Of a DNA stretch of 64,000 bases, positions 35,301 to 44,092 are shown piece after piece; within the stretch, counting starts at the first letter, position 1; every line of letters begins with the position of its first letter. The notes under the pieces are model-generated. The model did no database searches. It was not told where the DNA came from and saw nothing but the letters and a program-made list of their open reading frames with translations. The stretch is taken from positions 868,001 to 932,000 of the forward strand of contig OW387139.1 in NCBI GenBank assembly GCA_936440205.1, read 5' to 3'. A program made the position numbers and the translations under genes. Source of the stretch: Lepidonotus clava (Eukaryota; Annelida; Polychaeta; Phyllodocida; Polynoidae).

Positions 35301-36561
35301 ATGTGGCAGAAAATCTGAGTATTCTAAGAGTGAATCTTTCTCTAGGGGCACTGACATAAGGTGTGCCTGTAAATTTGATGATAATATTGTATCAATGTGT
35401 TTTTTTTTTCTATAAAACCAAAATCACACTATTCATATTCTTAAATGTTCTTAAGCTACCTTTCCCTGACTGTCCCTCAGGGATCCCGGCTGTTACTAGG
35501 ACTCCGGCAGCAGGACTACACTGTGAGGGTGGGAGATGCCCTGTGTGGGAACATTATCGTCGTCTCTAACCAGATCACCTGCCAACCGCCACCAAAACGA
35601 CCCCCAGTCTCTGAAGGCGGAGAATTCAATAGAATTCCTGTTAAGGTATGTGCATAATGTCCTAGATTTGTGAAGTTTTTAGTTAGATTTACCTTCGTAG
35701 TAACTACTTTCCAGTATAGAGAAGGGTGGGGGAAGCTATTAATCCTTTAATAGGTTAATCCTCGACCCCCTATAAAGTATACTAGTCTGTAGGGGGTAGG
35801 CTGTATTTTAGACATCAAAGATACAATCACAAAAGACTGAATAAGTTGCAAACCTTTGACCTTCCCATGGTATGAGCTTGGATGTTGCTATGGTGTTAAA
35901 CCAATCTCTCAAATGTACATACAAATGAAATTTATATGTTTCAGACTTATGGTACATGTGAATAGTCTGAATTATTTAGTCAATAGAAATTCCCCACGAG
36001 CTATGTCATCTTAAAGATGCAATAGTTTAAACACAAACTTAAAGCCACAAAGCGACACTAAAAGGAGGATTAGTTATGAACAATAAAAGGCTGTACACTG
36101 ATATGTCTGTTTACTTTTAGGTGGAATACGCCCGTATGCAGAGTGACATCGGTTACCTGCGTTACGTCCAGACTATATGGGAGTACCCTCCCGGGATGTA
36201 CGGCATCATCGGGGGTATCTGTGGCCTCGTTCTCCTCACGGGGCTCATTGCCATAGGTATCTGCATGTACCGACGGAGGCACAGATGGCCAGGCGAATAC
36301 TCAATTCCCCGCCCTGTCATTCTGCGACATCGCGGCAGGCCCGGACACGAGCAGCTGAACCTTGTTGAGCGGGTCAGAAGGTGGAGCCGAAATACATCCA
36401 GACGATTTAGCTCATTTTTACCAAGTGGAACAAGGCAAACACCAAACTATACGGGCACGGTATCTGATGCCAACGTGACTCCGTACAGGGGGCGAGATGG
36501 GCTGTACAGAGAGAACTACCCGTCATACCTACGGCCAAGAGATGGCCAAGAGTGGTTGTAA
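14317..36561 (+). CDS. Gene A: mucin-stalked plexin-like single-pass membrane protein (14 coding exons)
   Basis: Inferred coding exons: 14317-14333, 14823-14872, 15507-15560, 16610-16903, 21304-22536, 25628-25734, 26214-26269, 27544-27686, 28150-28276, 29285-29458, 30316-30427, 34600-35142, 35481-35645 and 36121-36561. They total 3,516 nt, which is 1,171 codons plus a stop. Order in the protein: signal peptide (1-22), Thr/Pro mucin stalk (about 41-549), a conserved alpha/beta region (about 550-651), IPT/TIG domains (652-1025) with basic cleavage motifs near 800-890, a TM helix (about 1053-1075) and a 96-residue tail. The IPT-to-membrane part resembles plexins, for example VRPSVGPQSGGTLLTITG and DPNITSIEP. 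Sema, PSI and RasGAP domains are not visible. All donors are GT except the mucin exon 5 donor, which must be GC. Function is unknown; a cell-surface receptor or adhesion role is inference. Gene B downstream is a paralogue with matching exon phases. Confidence 0.85.
14565..14799. mobile_element. Palindromic MITE in gene A intron 1
   Basis: Ends GGCTATATTCCACTATGCGG and its mirror CATATAGTGGAATATGGCC. The inside is also self-complementary (GATACCAACATGTTGGTATC near 14707). Confidence 0.8.
14823..14872 (+). CDS. Gene A exon 2: signal peptide core
   Basis: A 50-nt exon in phase 2 to phase 1, encoding the hydrophobic run CSPWPWSLAVLVGYMA. Joined to exon 1 it makes a typical cleavable signal peptide. 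Gene B has an exon of exactly 50 nt with the same phases in the same role (52213-52262). Confidence 0.8.
15235..15449. mobile_element. MITE in gene A intron 2
   Basis: Left end GGGGGAGTTTAACACTGG, right end CTAGTGTGAAACTCGCCC; inner parts (AGTTAAGACATTTTG) are AT-rich. No ORF. Confidence 0.65.
15507..15560 (+). CDS. Gene A exon 3: short linker after the signal peptide
   Basis: A 54-nt phase 1-1 exon between cccacag and gtaggc, encoding TVIMTPGVRAVTFSSTA. It joins the signal peptide to the first mucin exon and can be skipped without changing frame. I see no counterpart in gene B. Confidence 0.65.
16610..16903 (+). CDS. Gene A exon 4: Thr/Pro-rich mucin segment 1
   Basis: A 294-nt phase 1-1 exon (98 codons) between accaacag and gtaacg. 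It is almost all Thr, Ser and Pro with irregular blocks such as TTTTLEPT, so it should be heavily O-glycosylated and extended. The repeats are more degenerate than in exon 5, which suggests an older stretch. Confidence 0.85.
16986..17638. mobile_element. Fold-back element in gene A intron 4
   Basis: Left arm AGCTGCATCCCC..GGCGACTAAAC is mirrored by GTTTAGTCGCCATGTGGGGA at the right, and inner GGTCTGCTGGTTAAGAAAGG by CCTTTCTTGGTCAGCAGACC. Same family as the outer element at 33371-33780. Confidence 0.7.
17952..18112. mobile_element. Short MITE in gene A intron 4
   Basis: CCAGAGACCTTGTATTTATA at the left is mirrored by ACATACAAGGTCTCTGG at the right; AGACTGGAAAGC is mirrored by GCTTTCCAGTCT inside. 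Confidence 0.75.
18198..20498. mobile_element. 2.3-kb TIR transposon with 22 copies of one motif (gene A intron 4)
   Basis: Ends GGGTCACTCTCCTGAAA and, inverted, GGGTCACTCTCCAGAAA, flanked by TATT on both sides. Inside, CTTGGTTCTGAACGTACA occurs 22 times (12 forward, 10 reverse) in clusters near 18394, 18770-18830, 18997-19079, 19223-19347, 19494-19555, 19701-19765, 19912 and 20102, usually at 21-bp spacing. No transposase ORF; the small ORFs reading LGSERTY are the repeat itself. Confidence 0.8.
21304..22536 (+). CDS. Gene A exon 5: main mucin tandem repeat (EQPTTST units)
   Basis: A 1,233-nt phase 1-1 exon (411 codons) of 21-nt units coding EQPTTST or EQPTTTT, about 58 copies, with some AQP variants near the 5' end. 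Acceptor: ctgcaacag. No GT lies near the 3' end. By alignment with the end of exon 4 (ACAGAAG|gt) the donor is CAGAAG|gcatga, a GC-type donor of weak match. If it is not used, translation runs to a stop at 22561-22563, or the exon is skipped. Confidence 0.75.
22686..22763. repeat. Short G-rich tandem repeat
   Basis: GGTGGTTGCAG-type units repeated about five times in gene A intron 5. Confidence 0.8.
23602..23946. mobile_element. MITE, first of two head-to-tail copies
   Basis: Starts TCCCTACCACGGATAGCTG, ends CGTGGTTAGGAGA. Carries CAGCATGCCTCTTTCTC near the right end. No ORF. Confidence 0.75.
23952..24302. mobile_element. MITE, second copy
   Basis: Starts TCCCTACCACGGATAGCTG, ends GCTATCCGTGGTTGGGAG. 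Lies a few bases after the first copy in the same orientation. A right-end fragment of the same family is near 34480-34555. Confidence 0.75.
24960..25480. repeat. Degenerate tandem repeat in gene A intron 5
   Basis: Diverged units around 'TGTACTCCTGTTTGCACTAT' recur at roughly 25-35 bp steps, broken by unrelated sequence near 25145-25380. Confidence 0.5.
25628..25734 (+). CDS. Gene A exon 6: start of conserved post-mucin region
   Basis: A 107-nt exon, phase 1 to 0, after tttattttgaag. It encodes DTNRYLISVVILIPWEDDL and a Cys pair. It aligns with the 3' end of the giant gene B exon (DTSQAYATSVVMLMPWRNDF, two Cys). The ORF is too short to notice without the paralogue. Confidence 0.8.
26214..26269 (+). 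CDS. Gene A exon 7: conserved post-mucin region, part 2
   Basis: A 56-nt exon, phase 0 to 2, between attgcag and gtatgt, encoding IESDVFSPLNIASTFVGV. Gene B has a 56-nt exon with the same phases encoding IQGEIGRELNVSFHFLGT. Confidence 0.8.
26870..27340. repeat. Dispersed repeat copy (gene A intron 7)
   Basis: Shares ACACTTGTGTGAAAGGAT..TTATTTA at one end and GTGGACTAACACCCGCGTCA at the other with 33950-34415 (ACACTCGTGTGAAAGGAT; GTGGACTGACTACCTGCTTC). The middle is strongly diverged. Family unknown. Confidence 0.4.
27544..27686 (+). CDS. Gene A exon 8: conserved post-mucin region, part 3
   Basis: A 143-nt exon, phase 2 to 1, between catccag and gtaagg. It encodes PTPADLVEVFFVLTLTQDQQ and on to the residue before the first IPT domain. 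The gene B counterpart is 155 nt. With exons 6 and 7 the order of likely strands and helices is beta-alpha-beta-beta-alpha-beta, the layout of SEA domains, but no GSVVV cleavage motif is present. Confidence 0.8.
28150..28276 (+). CDS. Gene A exon 9: first IPT/TIG domain, N-terminal part
   Basis: A 127-nt exon, phase 1 to 2, between ttttgcag and gtgagt. It encodes VRPSVGPQSGGTLLTITG and then a glycine-rich strand ending at a Cys, a classic IPT/TIG opening (P..G...GGT.L.I.G). Exon length and phases are identical in gene B. Confidence 0.9.
29094..29253. mobile_element. 160-bp MITE (CAGTGGCGGATTTAGAG ends)
   Basis: Left end GCAGTGGCGGATTTAGAG, right end CTCTGGATCCGCCCCTG, flanked by ATCAT on both sides. 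It sits just upstream of gene A exon 10. A relative with 5-bp flanks lies at 61140-61338. Confidence 0.75.
29285..29458 (+). CDS. Gene A exon 10: first IPT end, second IPT start
   Basis: A 174-nt exon, phase 2 to 2, between tttttgtag and gtaagg. It ends in YVRDPNITSIEPLTTILA, which matches the plexin pattern 'Y..DP.I..IEP....' that opens an IPT domain. Gene B has a 174-nt exon here. Confidence 0.9.
30096..30275. repeat. Tandem repeat upstream of gene A exon 11
   Basis: About eight imperfect units of CACTGGGAAAACTCCCCAT. Confidence 0.8.
30316..30427 (+). CDS. Gene A exon 11: second IPT core; its 3' end seeds a minisatellite
   Basis: A 112-nt exon, phase 2 to 0, encoding GGVTLTVNGSGLNNTRTR and TTVTARETGASIVYTT. 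Donor ACG|gtaggtga. Gene B has a 112-nt equivalent. The last 44 nt (minus a 6-nt GGGCGC segment) plus the donor and early intron are copied about 40 times just downstream. Confidence 0.9.
30428..33125 (+). repeat. Minisatellite of about 40 copies that carries exon 11's donor site
   Basis: Units of 70 bp, with a 64-bp variant that lacks ATTAAC. Each unit starts CTGTGACGGCCAGGGAGACC, runs through TCTACACCACG, the donor gtaggtga and early intron, then repeats. The first 38 nt match the end of exon 11 except for an in-frame 6-nt gap (GGGCGC). Unit divergence is low. Confidence 0.95.
33371..33780. mobile_element. Outer fold-back element, interrupted
   Basis: Left AAGCCGTGTCCCCACGTGG.. and right ..GTTGACACATGGGAACATGG mirror each other, as do inner GGTTGCCCAAAGTGCCAAAC and its partner. 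Split by the element at 33470-33671. Confidence 0.75.
33470..33671. mobile_element. Inner palindromic MITE nested in the outer element
   Basis: AGCCCCATACCCACTAGGCG at the left is mirrored by CTAGTGGGTATGGGGCT at the right; the centre ACCTGTTAGTATGTAA is mirrored by TTACATACTAACAGGT. Nearly the whole length folds back. Confidence 0.85.
33950..34415. repeat. Dispersed repeat copy (gene A intron 11)
   Basis: Diverged partner of 26870-27340, with the same end motifs. Confidence 0.4.
34600..35142 (+). CDS. Gene A exon 12: triplicated basic (furin-type) module and third IPT start
   Basis: A 543-nt phase 0-0 exon (181 codons). It starts NCFGNMSTQMFCPTPEIDL, then has basic sites RQRR and RGRRRRRQ, followed by three tandem copies of a 28-residue (84-nt) module that carries RSRRQAAEQTVNEDKEVDVD. 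It ends in LDGVEAYRNLSAV and VYADPMFPGF, the plexin-like lead-in to the last IPT domain. Gene B has one module copy here (354 nt). R-X-(R/K)-R motifs are furin-type sites; cleavage is inference. Confidence 0.9.
35481..35645 (+). CDS. Gene A exon 13: last IPT domain
   Basis: A 165-nt phase 0-0 exon between ccctcag and gtatgt. It encodes LRQQDYTVRVGDALCGNIIV and then ITCQPP, the plexin pattern 'YTV.VG...C.......C.PP' of the membrane-proximal IPT domain. The gene B equivalent is 168 nt. Confidence 0.9.
36121..36561 (+). CDS. Gene A exon 14: juxtamembrane, TM helix, cytoplasmic tail, stop
   Basis: A 441-nt exon. It encodes GYLRYVQTIWEYPPG, the hydrophobic helix GIIGGICGLVLLTGLIAIGI, a basic stop-transfer RRRHR and a tail that ends EWL-stop. 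The tail shares HEQL..VERVRRWS, SFLPSG, PNYTGTVSDANVTPYRG and YRENYPSY with gene B. No RasGAP domain follows. No clear AATAAA lies within the next few hundred bases. Confidence 0.92.
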   Translation: MEYARMQSDIGYLRYVQTIWEYPPGMYGIIGGICGLVLLTGLIAIGICMYRRRHRWPGEYSIPRPVILRHRGRPGHEQLNLVERVRRWSRNTSRRFSSFLPSGTRQTPNYTGTVSDANVTPYRGRDGLYRENYPSYLRPRDGQEWL

Positions 36562-36753
36562 CATTAAACTGGTTTCAGCTATAATGTGGTGCCAATATTA
36601 TGTATGTGTATATGTGTACAGATGTGTGTACATGAGTGTCTGTTATAAATTGTCCTGTGTACAAAAAATGGATTATATCAAACCATATTCAAGAGATGTC
36701 ATATGCATGCCCCCCTGGAGGGTGCATGTATTGCTGGTATATCTAACGGGTGT

Positions 36754-37127
36754 TTAACCCTTTCGGGACGCCAGTTGCATAAATGCATCACCATGCTCTT
36801 GACGCCAGTTGCATAAATGCAACACCACAGTAAAGACGCCAGTTGCATAAATGCAACAATTGTAAAATTCTTCAAAATCCGCACAAAACCCTAGATAAAT
36901 TGCAAAATCCATAAATTTTGTTTTTTCTATATGGGAGAGGTATGCATATAGATTTACTTTATGATTTTTATGATTTTTGATTAGTTTATTTTTTTTATCA
37001 GGTAATATAATGTATCAATATTATATATATATCAATTGCCCCTGGCGTCCTTACAGGAAATTTTAGGCACACAAATGGCGTCAAATTCTACAATTCATCA
37101 GTACACATGGCGTCATTAAAGGGTTAA
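36754..37127. mobile_element. TTAA-flanked MITE with GACGCCAGTTGCATAAATGC subrepeats
   Basis: Left TTAACCCTTTCGGGACGCC, right GGCGTCATTAAAGGGTTAA. Three copies of GCCAGTTGCATAAATGCA lie near the left end and GGCGTC repeats near the right. TTAA ends suggest a piggyBac- or Kolobok-type target site. It starts about 190 bp after gene A's stop codon. Confidence 0.75.
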
Positions 37128-38699
37128 CAGATCTGAACTGTTGCAAAATACATAGTGGAGACCCAGGTGTTGTAAATTACGTTAGTAAATTTCCACACAA
37201 GCTGGCTTTAAAGAATTTTCCGTTAAGGCATCCCGCTAATATAAAAGACAATATGAGATATATTATTTAACGGATTTGCTATTTAACACATTTACAATTA
37301 ACGAAATATGCAACATTGTGTATATCAGTTCATTGTTCCATAAAAATGGAAGCTTATGGCGGACAACTTTAATGGAAAGTTATGCAACTCCCCCCTGGCA
37401 ACTATACCTAATACTGGGATCTATACAAGACGTTTAAGCATTTTATCCAAACCTTAATGATAATGATAAAAACACACTTTACTGCCATAATATGGCTAAC
37501 CCCTGTATGAATTACATCCATGTTGTTTCCAAAATGTTGGTCTACTGTATTTCTGTGAAAATATTGTCTTGATTTATAACTTGACAGATGCTGAACTAAG
37601 CTATGTCGTATGTTCACATTAACGTCTTATTTATTATATTGTTTATATTTTGTTGTTCCTCAATTGATCTAATTAGGACTCCTGTACTGACATTTATATC
37701 AGAATTGACCAATCGCAGATGCTGTTGAGCTATGGGACTATCAACATCAACCATTGTACATATTAATTAATACACAAATTATACAAACAGGGAAAACCAT
37801 ATTCAGGTAAAATGAGTATGGTTAATATCTTTTTTACAAAAACGTGGGATCAAGAGTGACATCCAAACTATCACATCAGGTGTAATCCATGAAGTATTAG
37901 ATCCATTGATACAGACTATCCAAGATTTTTATACATATATAATATCCAATTCCTCGGCATTCAGATTTAGCAATCAAATTTGAAAAACATATTTGTCTGG
38001 CTTTGTTATCCTTAATTTGAAACTGAAGTTTTCAAACAAAAAGGTGGTTATAACTTCAAACTGGTTTCGGCTATAAGATGGTGTCAATAAGCATACATAT
38101 GGTTTTGTCTGGGTTTGTTTTTTGTGTGTGTGTGTCTTATTAATTATTCCCGTGGTATTTATATATGATGTACAAATACTTTTGTGACTAGGACACCTAT
38201 ACTTCAACTAATTAAGCATTTCCCTACATACATGTACATAATTTATCCTAGACATCAGTTGATTTGCTGGCAAATGGTTGCCCTGATTCTTGCTGGCACA
38301 CATGACAAATTTTATATCCTAGAAACCAATAGTCTGAAACTCATGTCATTTTAAATTTGAGAGTATGTTAAATCTCTCGTACATTCTGTGATAATGTTAA
38401 ACGCCTCAACAGGTATTTTCTTATTTTTAAAACTAATTAGTCTTTTGTTTAAAAGGTATCTGTGTACTAAAAGATTGGTGATGGAGGATCGTGTACCTAT
38501 TCAGAAATTGTTTATCTTGTGTTTGTTGTATATATGTAGATATGGTAATCAAGAAGTTAATTTGATTGGCTCATCGGGTATTTTTTCTTCCTACAAGGGC
38601 CGGGTGGCCTGTGGGTCTTTTTCTGTTGTTACTGAGATACAACGTTTTCCAAATCGTATGAGGTTCCCCTTATATAAATGAGACAGGGGTTCCTATCAT

Positions 38700-38980
38700 T
38701 TTCATCAGCACACTTCATTTACACTCACCACATCTATCAACGGGTAACGTCATCTTGTTGCTATGAACAATACAAGTATTAAAGTTGCATTCTGGAACGC
38801 GCATAGTGTTTGGGGGTAAAATTGAGCAGTCAAACTGAAACTGAGGGAGGAGGAAGTTAATTCTTTGGCTGTAAATGAAACTCGGTTAAATAACAGCTTG
38901 CCTGATAGTTGAGTTGATCTCGATGGATTTGGGCTTATACGACACGATAGACAGAAGGTTGGATTAAGCATGGTGGGGGA
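38700..38980 (+). pseudogene. LINE fragment: endonuclease start
   Basis: ATG at 38764 opens MNNTSIKVAFWNAHSVWG, then (in another frame) LKLREEEVNSLAVNETRL and DLDGFGLIRHDRQKVG. These are the opening motifs of the APE-type endonuclease of non-LTR retrotransposons (IKVAFWNARS, ..ETRL). In-frame stops and at least one frameshift show it is dead. A MITE (38981-39350) follows directly. Confidence 0.75.
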
Positions 38981-39350
38981 TTAAAAGGAGCCAAAAGCAT
39001 TGTAGGGTCAAACCTTTGTAAGTTATGTTAGATATTGAAATATATTCTATTGCCATAGCCTAGGCCTGTGCTAAGATATAGACTGTGAATACAGACTTAA
39101 ACTACATAAAAAATACATAAAAGCCTGTCCCTGGTCAATTTTGGTGACCCACCAAAATTGGTTTGTTAAAAAACATAACTGTATTCAGGCATAAATGACA
39201 AGAGTATTATGGATTTTAAGTAAGGTTATAGTTAGTTATCATGATTTCTACTGTACCATTTGCTAAAGTTAGCCTCTCATAATGTATTTTCATAGTTATT
39301 TCAGTTTGCAAATTTGTTTTTGACTCAACATTGCTTTTGACTCCCTTTAA
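38981..39350. mobile_element. TTAA MITE (GGAGCCAAAAGC ends) at the end of the LINE fragment
   Basis: TTAAAAGGAGCCAAAAGCAT at the left, ATTGCTTTTGACTCCCTTTAA-type end at the right. A sister copy is at 62854-63221 in gene B. Confidence 0.75.
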
Positions 39351-40029
39351 GGATTTACAATAAAAATTAAAATGGAATGGACTTAAAGGTTGTGCCAGGA
39401 GATGGTCTGACAGTATGTATCCCAGACGTAGAACTCCTTGCTGTTCAACTAAGGACAATGGTGCCATTTTCCAGATATCAAAAAGTGAAAGTTCTTCAAT
39501 ATCATTAATTTATATTTTGCAGAAATACTTATTGGTATATGTGGAATTCAGAAATGGAATAGAAAATTGGCTAAAAAGAATAGTTTTAGAGATATAAATG
39601 GAGAAACATGACAAGTTTTGAGAAAATTTTGCAAATGCTGCAAAATGAAATCAGCAACAAAATTTGCATTTTCTTTTGTCTGTCTTTTGATATAAGTTGT
39701 ATATTATACATCCAAATTTTGTAAGAATGTCAGGAGTAGCATAACAAATTCAAAATACTTTCAAAGTAGGTATTTTAGAATATTCATAGAAAAACAAATA
39801 AATACCCATTTTAAGCCATTTTCAGATTTCTTTTTGTGCGGAACTTTATTTTTTATTTTTTTTATTTTTTAAATAGTTTATTTTTCGAACTTTTAAGTAA
39901 AAAAGTATAGGATGTCCATCTAATTTTACAAAGGTGTTTCTTTTCTTTTTCACTGGAGAAAACAAAAACACATTTATCCAAAATACTTAGGATGGTCATT
40001 ATATAATTTCTATCAAAATGATTGGCAAA

Positions 40030-40500
40030 TGAAGTCAATATGCTGAATACTGTGACTCTGACGAAGTCTCTACTGTTTTAAATAATTACTTTGCAAGCAT
40101 AGGTATTTACTTATCTAATAAAATTGTGTATACTCTGCCTGTAAATGAACCTTATGGAACTTGTGTCATGTGGGGACAATTGTTTGACCTTTCGACCGAT
40201 GTTACTCAAAGAATTTATGTCGGAGGTAGGAGGCATTTCTGTACGTGAAGTGTCAGGCTTACCTTTAATCACAACCTGTAGGCCTATATGGAAAATAGTT
40301 TTCAATACCATTCCTGATAAGTTCTTAACAATGTTTAACTTCTCTACTGTTGTATGTAAATACCCTGATATGTGGAAGAGCGCCACTGTTGTACCTATTC
40401 CTAAAGTTGGTCAACCTTTTGACTCTTGAGATTTTAGACCCATCTCACTGCTACCTATCCTAGGGAAGATGTCTGAACATCTAGCCCATCCTCAAAATGG
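40030..40500 (+). pseudogene. LINE fragment: start of reverse transcriptase
   Basis: Reads SDEVSTVLNNYFASIG, then in another frame FNFSTVVCKYPDMWKSATVV, PIPKVG and DFRPISLLPILGKMSEHL. 'P..WK.A.V.PI.K.G' and 'RPISLLP.LGK..E' are hallmark non-LTR RT motifs. The catalytic FADD-type motif is absent. Clade (CR1, L2, Jockey) not resolved. Probably the same insertion as 38700-38980, with much internal sequence missing. Confidence 0.8.
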
Positions 40501-42189
40501 TAAACCTTTTGCAAAACAGAAATTTGTTCAACTCTCCGCTCACTGGCTGTCTATAAGACAGACAGACATAATGAATGCCTAGTACATTCATATTTCATTG
40601 TTTTGTTATACCTGCATTGGAAAATGAAATAAATCAAGTTGATTTCCACGTCGTCTAAGGGTTTATGTGTGTGGTTTTATTTCCCAGGATTTGGCTAATA
40701 TTCATGATTTGTTTTCAATTTAGTTCAAAGGTTCAGCTTTGCCAGTCTTCCAGGGTCTTTGCATAATCTAGTTCTGATACATAGCCTGGGTGTTTTTACC
40801 TACAACCAGTAATGTTTATATTTAAGACAAGACCGCTTGATAGGGAACTCTCCTCCCCAAAATCCGTTTTTATTGTCAAACTCTGGAAATATCTTAGTTA
40901 TTTCTTAAAGTACAGTCGAACTGAACAAGCAGAACTATTTTCTACTGCCGGAACTTCTTTCCAGTATCACTCTGCTGATATTAAAATGGTATAGATTCAC
41001 CCAGGTCCATTTTAGTGTTGTTGCCAGTGAAATTTCAATATTGTTAAATTCTCATATCATACCGTAGGTATAAGGCTTAATTATGAGTATGTGACATTAT
41101 TATAACTTTGAAGTGATTCCTTATAATAGAAAACTCTGTCCCTTTATCAGACCACTTATTGAGCCCCCTGGTCACCTAACATAGGCTGTCTGTATGTGAC
41201 GTCATAGAAAAAAACCGTTATATTTAAATTTTAAAATTATAGATCCCATAATAAAATAAATTTTTGATATTTTCTTTCGTGAATCAATTTATTTGGTAAT
41301 TTTAGATACTTTAAGGGTCATAGCAAATACTTAGATCAATCAAATATTGTAATTTTGTCAGTTTTATCATTTTCAACTGTTCTGCTTGTGACGTCACATA
41401 CAGATAAATGGTTTGTGCCGGCAGTGTCAGATGCAGGCAGGGGAACTCAGTTTGATATAGACAAATGTGTATAAAACAGAAACTATTAGAGATAAAAGTG
41501 TGAAATTTGGTATGATTATTCCCTGGATGTAAGAGATCACGGCGTTATACTACTTTATGGTCACTGGCCCCTCCCTTTAACTTCACTAATACAAAATGTT
41601 TTAACGTTGTCTTTTTGTGGAAGAAAATAACCAGAATGGCATCATGGTGCAACACTCCAAAGATAGGTTCCAGAGACCTTATTGGATGCCTTCAAAATAG
41701 CTTAACAAGAACCAATACAGAACTAAACAGATTGTTACTGCAATGTTAAAATAATGTTGTATACACGCCTATGTAAGGCCCTGGTAATGGACTACGGATG
41801 TAAAGACCGTGTAGAAATGTTTTCCCCGAAGGTAATAGATAACTGTCATCTGGTCGTGTGCTCCCAGGGTCTAATAGCGGCGTCACTTTTACCCGCCACA
41901 CGCCATTCCCCCGCCCCCAATAAGAAATAAATAGAAAAAAACAGGGAGAAATAAAAACAAAATCAGAATCAGATGACACAATGATGAACGGTTCACCTTG
42001 ATTTGTTGGATCGGCAATAGCATCAGTAAGCCGGTAGTAAAAGCTTGGTAAAATGATTTGTGTTATTATAATGGTGGTGGTAAGGGAGAAGTGGTCCTCC
42101 CGGCCCGCGCCCTGCACACTTCACCTCCCGGGCCGGGCACGGGCCGCACGCACCACCACTACTGGGGGTAGGTAACCACTAGTACTATA

Positions 42190-42310
42190 GGAAAACATAC
42201 AGAGGTTGACAGTACAACCCAGAATATGAGGTAGGTGTAGGAAAATTATTAATTTTTCTGACATCCCACCAAGTATACATGGTTGTACTGTCAACCGAGG
42301 TAAGTTTTCC
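42190..42310. mobile_element. 120-bp MITE
   Basis: GGAAAACATACAGAGGTTGA at the left is mirrored by GTCAACCGAGGTAAGTTTTCC-type sequence at the right; GGTTGACAGTACAACC is an exact 16-bp inverted pair. Confidence 0.8.
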
Positions 42311-42514
42311 TTATTATTATACCCTATTTTGTTAGTTATAAGTAAAAGAGAAAGGAAATTACCAGTGGAGCAAAGTGGGCAGTATTCCAATGCACTGATT
42401 ATGGACACACTTTGACTGGTGTCAAGCAGTTTTCCCTAATGATAATTATTTTCTCTTAGATTAGGTCTTTATCACTATCTCCATTTAATTAGACTGCTTT
42501 ATTTTACCTGAAAG

Positions 42515-43240
42515 TGGGCCGTTATTATAACGTTGGAGCAATGTTCTGTATTGGTTCTTGTAACGTTATGTTGATGGCTCCCAATAACATTGCTGCAACG
42601 TACTGCTGTGATGTTGCACTGCAACTTTATTGTAACCTTCTGGTTACATTCTTCCAGTACTGTTCACTAAATAGAGTGAGTATTGCAGACAAACATGTGA
42701 CATTATCATAATGTTCCAGCAACGTTCTGCAATGGTTATTGTTACGTTATGTTGATGGTTCCCAATAACATTGCTGCAACGTACTGCTGTGACATTGCAC
42801 TGCAACTTTATTGTAACCTTCTGTTTATATTTTACCACTACTGTTCACTAAATAGAGTGTGTATTGCAGACAACCATGTGACATTATCATAACGTTGCAG
42901 CAATGTTCTGTATTGGTTCTTGTTACGTTATTTTGGTGGCTCTCAATAACATTGCTGCAACGTACTGCTGTGATGTTGCACTGCAACTTTATTGTAACCT
43001 TCTGGTGACATTCTACCAGTACTGTTCACTAAATAGAGTGAGTATTGCAGACAAACATGTGACATTATCATAATGTTTCAGTAACGTTCTATATTGGTTC
43101 TTGGTACACTATTGTGAAGGCTCCCAATAACATTGCTGCAACGTACTGCTGTGACATTGCACTGCAATACTTTATTGTAACCTTCTGTTTACATTCTTCA
43201 ACTAAAATAGAATGTTCTTATAATGTTCTGCTTTGGTTTC
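42515..43240. repeat. Four-copy tandem repeat, about 181-bp unit
   Basis: CAATAACATTGCTGCAACGT, TGCACTGCAACTTTATTGTA and TGTTCACTAAATAGAGTG recur at steps of about 181 bp; the last copy is partial. A diverged relative is near 44720-44830. Confidence 0.9.
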
Positions 43241-43626
43241 ATCCTCACTAAAAAATAATTTTATGATAACATTCTTATTTGGTGAGGTTTCAACCTCACC
43301 ATAGATAGCGTATTTGTTATGTGCCATCTTAGTAAGTAACAGACTGACTAAAAAAGTATATACTTTCTGTTACGTCGCAGGTTGGCTGGGATATCACCCC
43401 ATCTTAACAAGGGCCACTGCAGGTTAATGGGCTGGAGCACACCTTTATTCATACTTACTTAATGGAAAGTTCTATTGATTAGTACTCTTTAAATGTTTAA
43501 GGGAACATATGACATTGTGAATATAACTGGGAATAATTATAATAGAATTCCATGTTAATATTCTCGCATGTGAACACGTTTGTATTAATTTCCACCGGTC
43601 CCATTAGAACCTCGCTAGAAGTGCAA

Positions 43627-43666
43627 GGGGGGGCGGGGTGGGGTGGGGATGGGGGTGGGGGGGCTT
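43627..43666 (+). other. G-rich tract, G-quadruplex candidate
   Basis: At least six runs of four or more G separated by one or two bases on the + strand. Confidence 0.7.
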
Positions 43667-43948
43667 AGGTACAGCCTCCTAGTTACATGTCGGATTATCA
43701 TGCTCTGGCATGCTCTATCATGTTCTTTGAGTGATTATTCCTATGGTTGATTCTGTATCTATTGCGCAATTATTTCAGGGGGTAGAACTTTTTAAGAATT
43801 TCCGAGACAGGGGTTTCCATATAGGGGAAACATACTGAATTACTTACATTAATTTTGCTTGCTTGAAAACCTGAAAACAGGCATTTGTGTCAGTCAGTTA
43901 CTTACTGTAACTGACTTCACGGGTGAGAATCCAGGGGGTTTATACTCA

Positions 43949-44092
43949 GAACTGACCAAGGGGGCAAGAAGCAACAGTTATTGCCCTGATATTGAAGCCC
44001 ATTTTGGGGGTCGAGGGCTTTGCCCGAGACCCTCAAAACAGGCTGAGACGAGGGGCAATAACTGTTTCTAAGAGCTCCCGAGGTTAGTTCTT
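43949..44092. mobile_element. Fold-back element
   Basis: Left AGAACTGACCAAGGG and AACAGTTATTGCCC are mirrored by GGGGCAATAACTGTT and CTCCCGAGGTTAGTTCT at the right; the centre GAGGGCTTTGCCC is also self-complementary. Confidence 0.65.
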
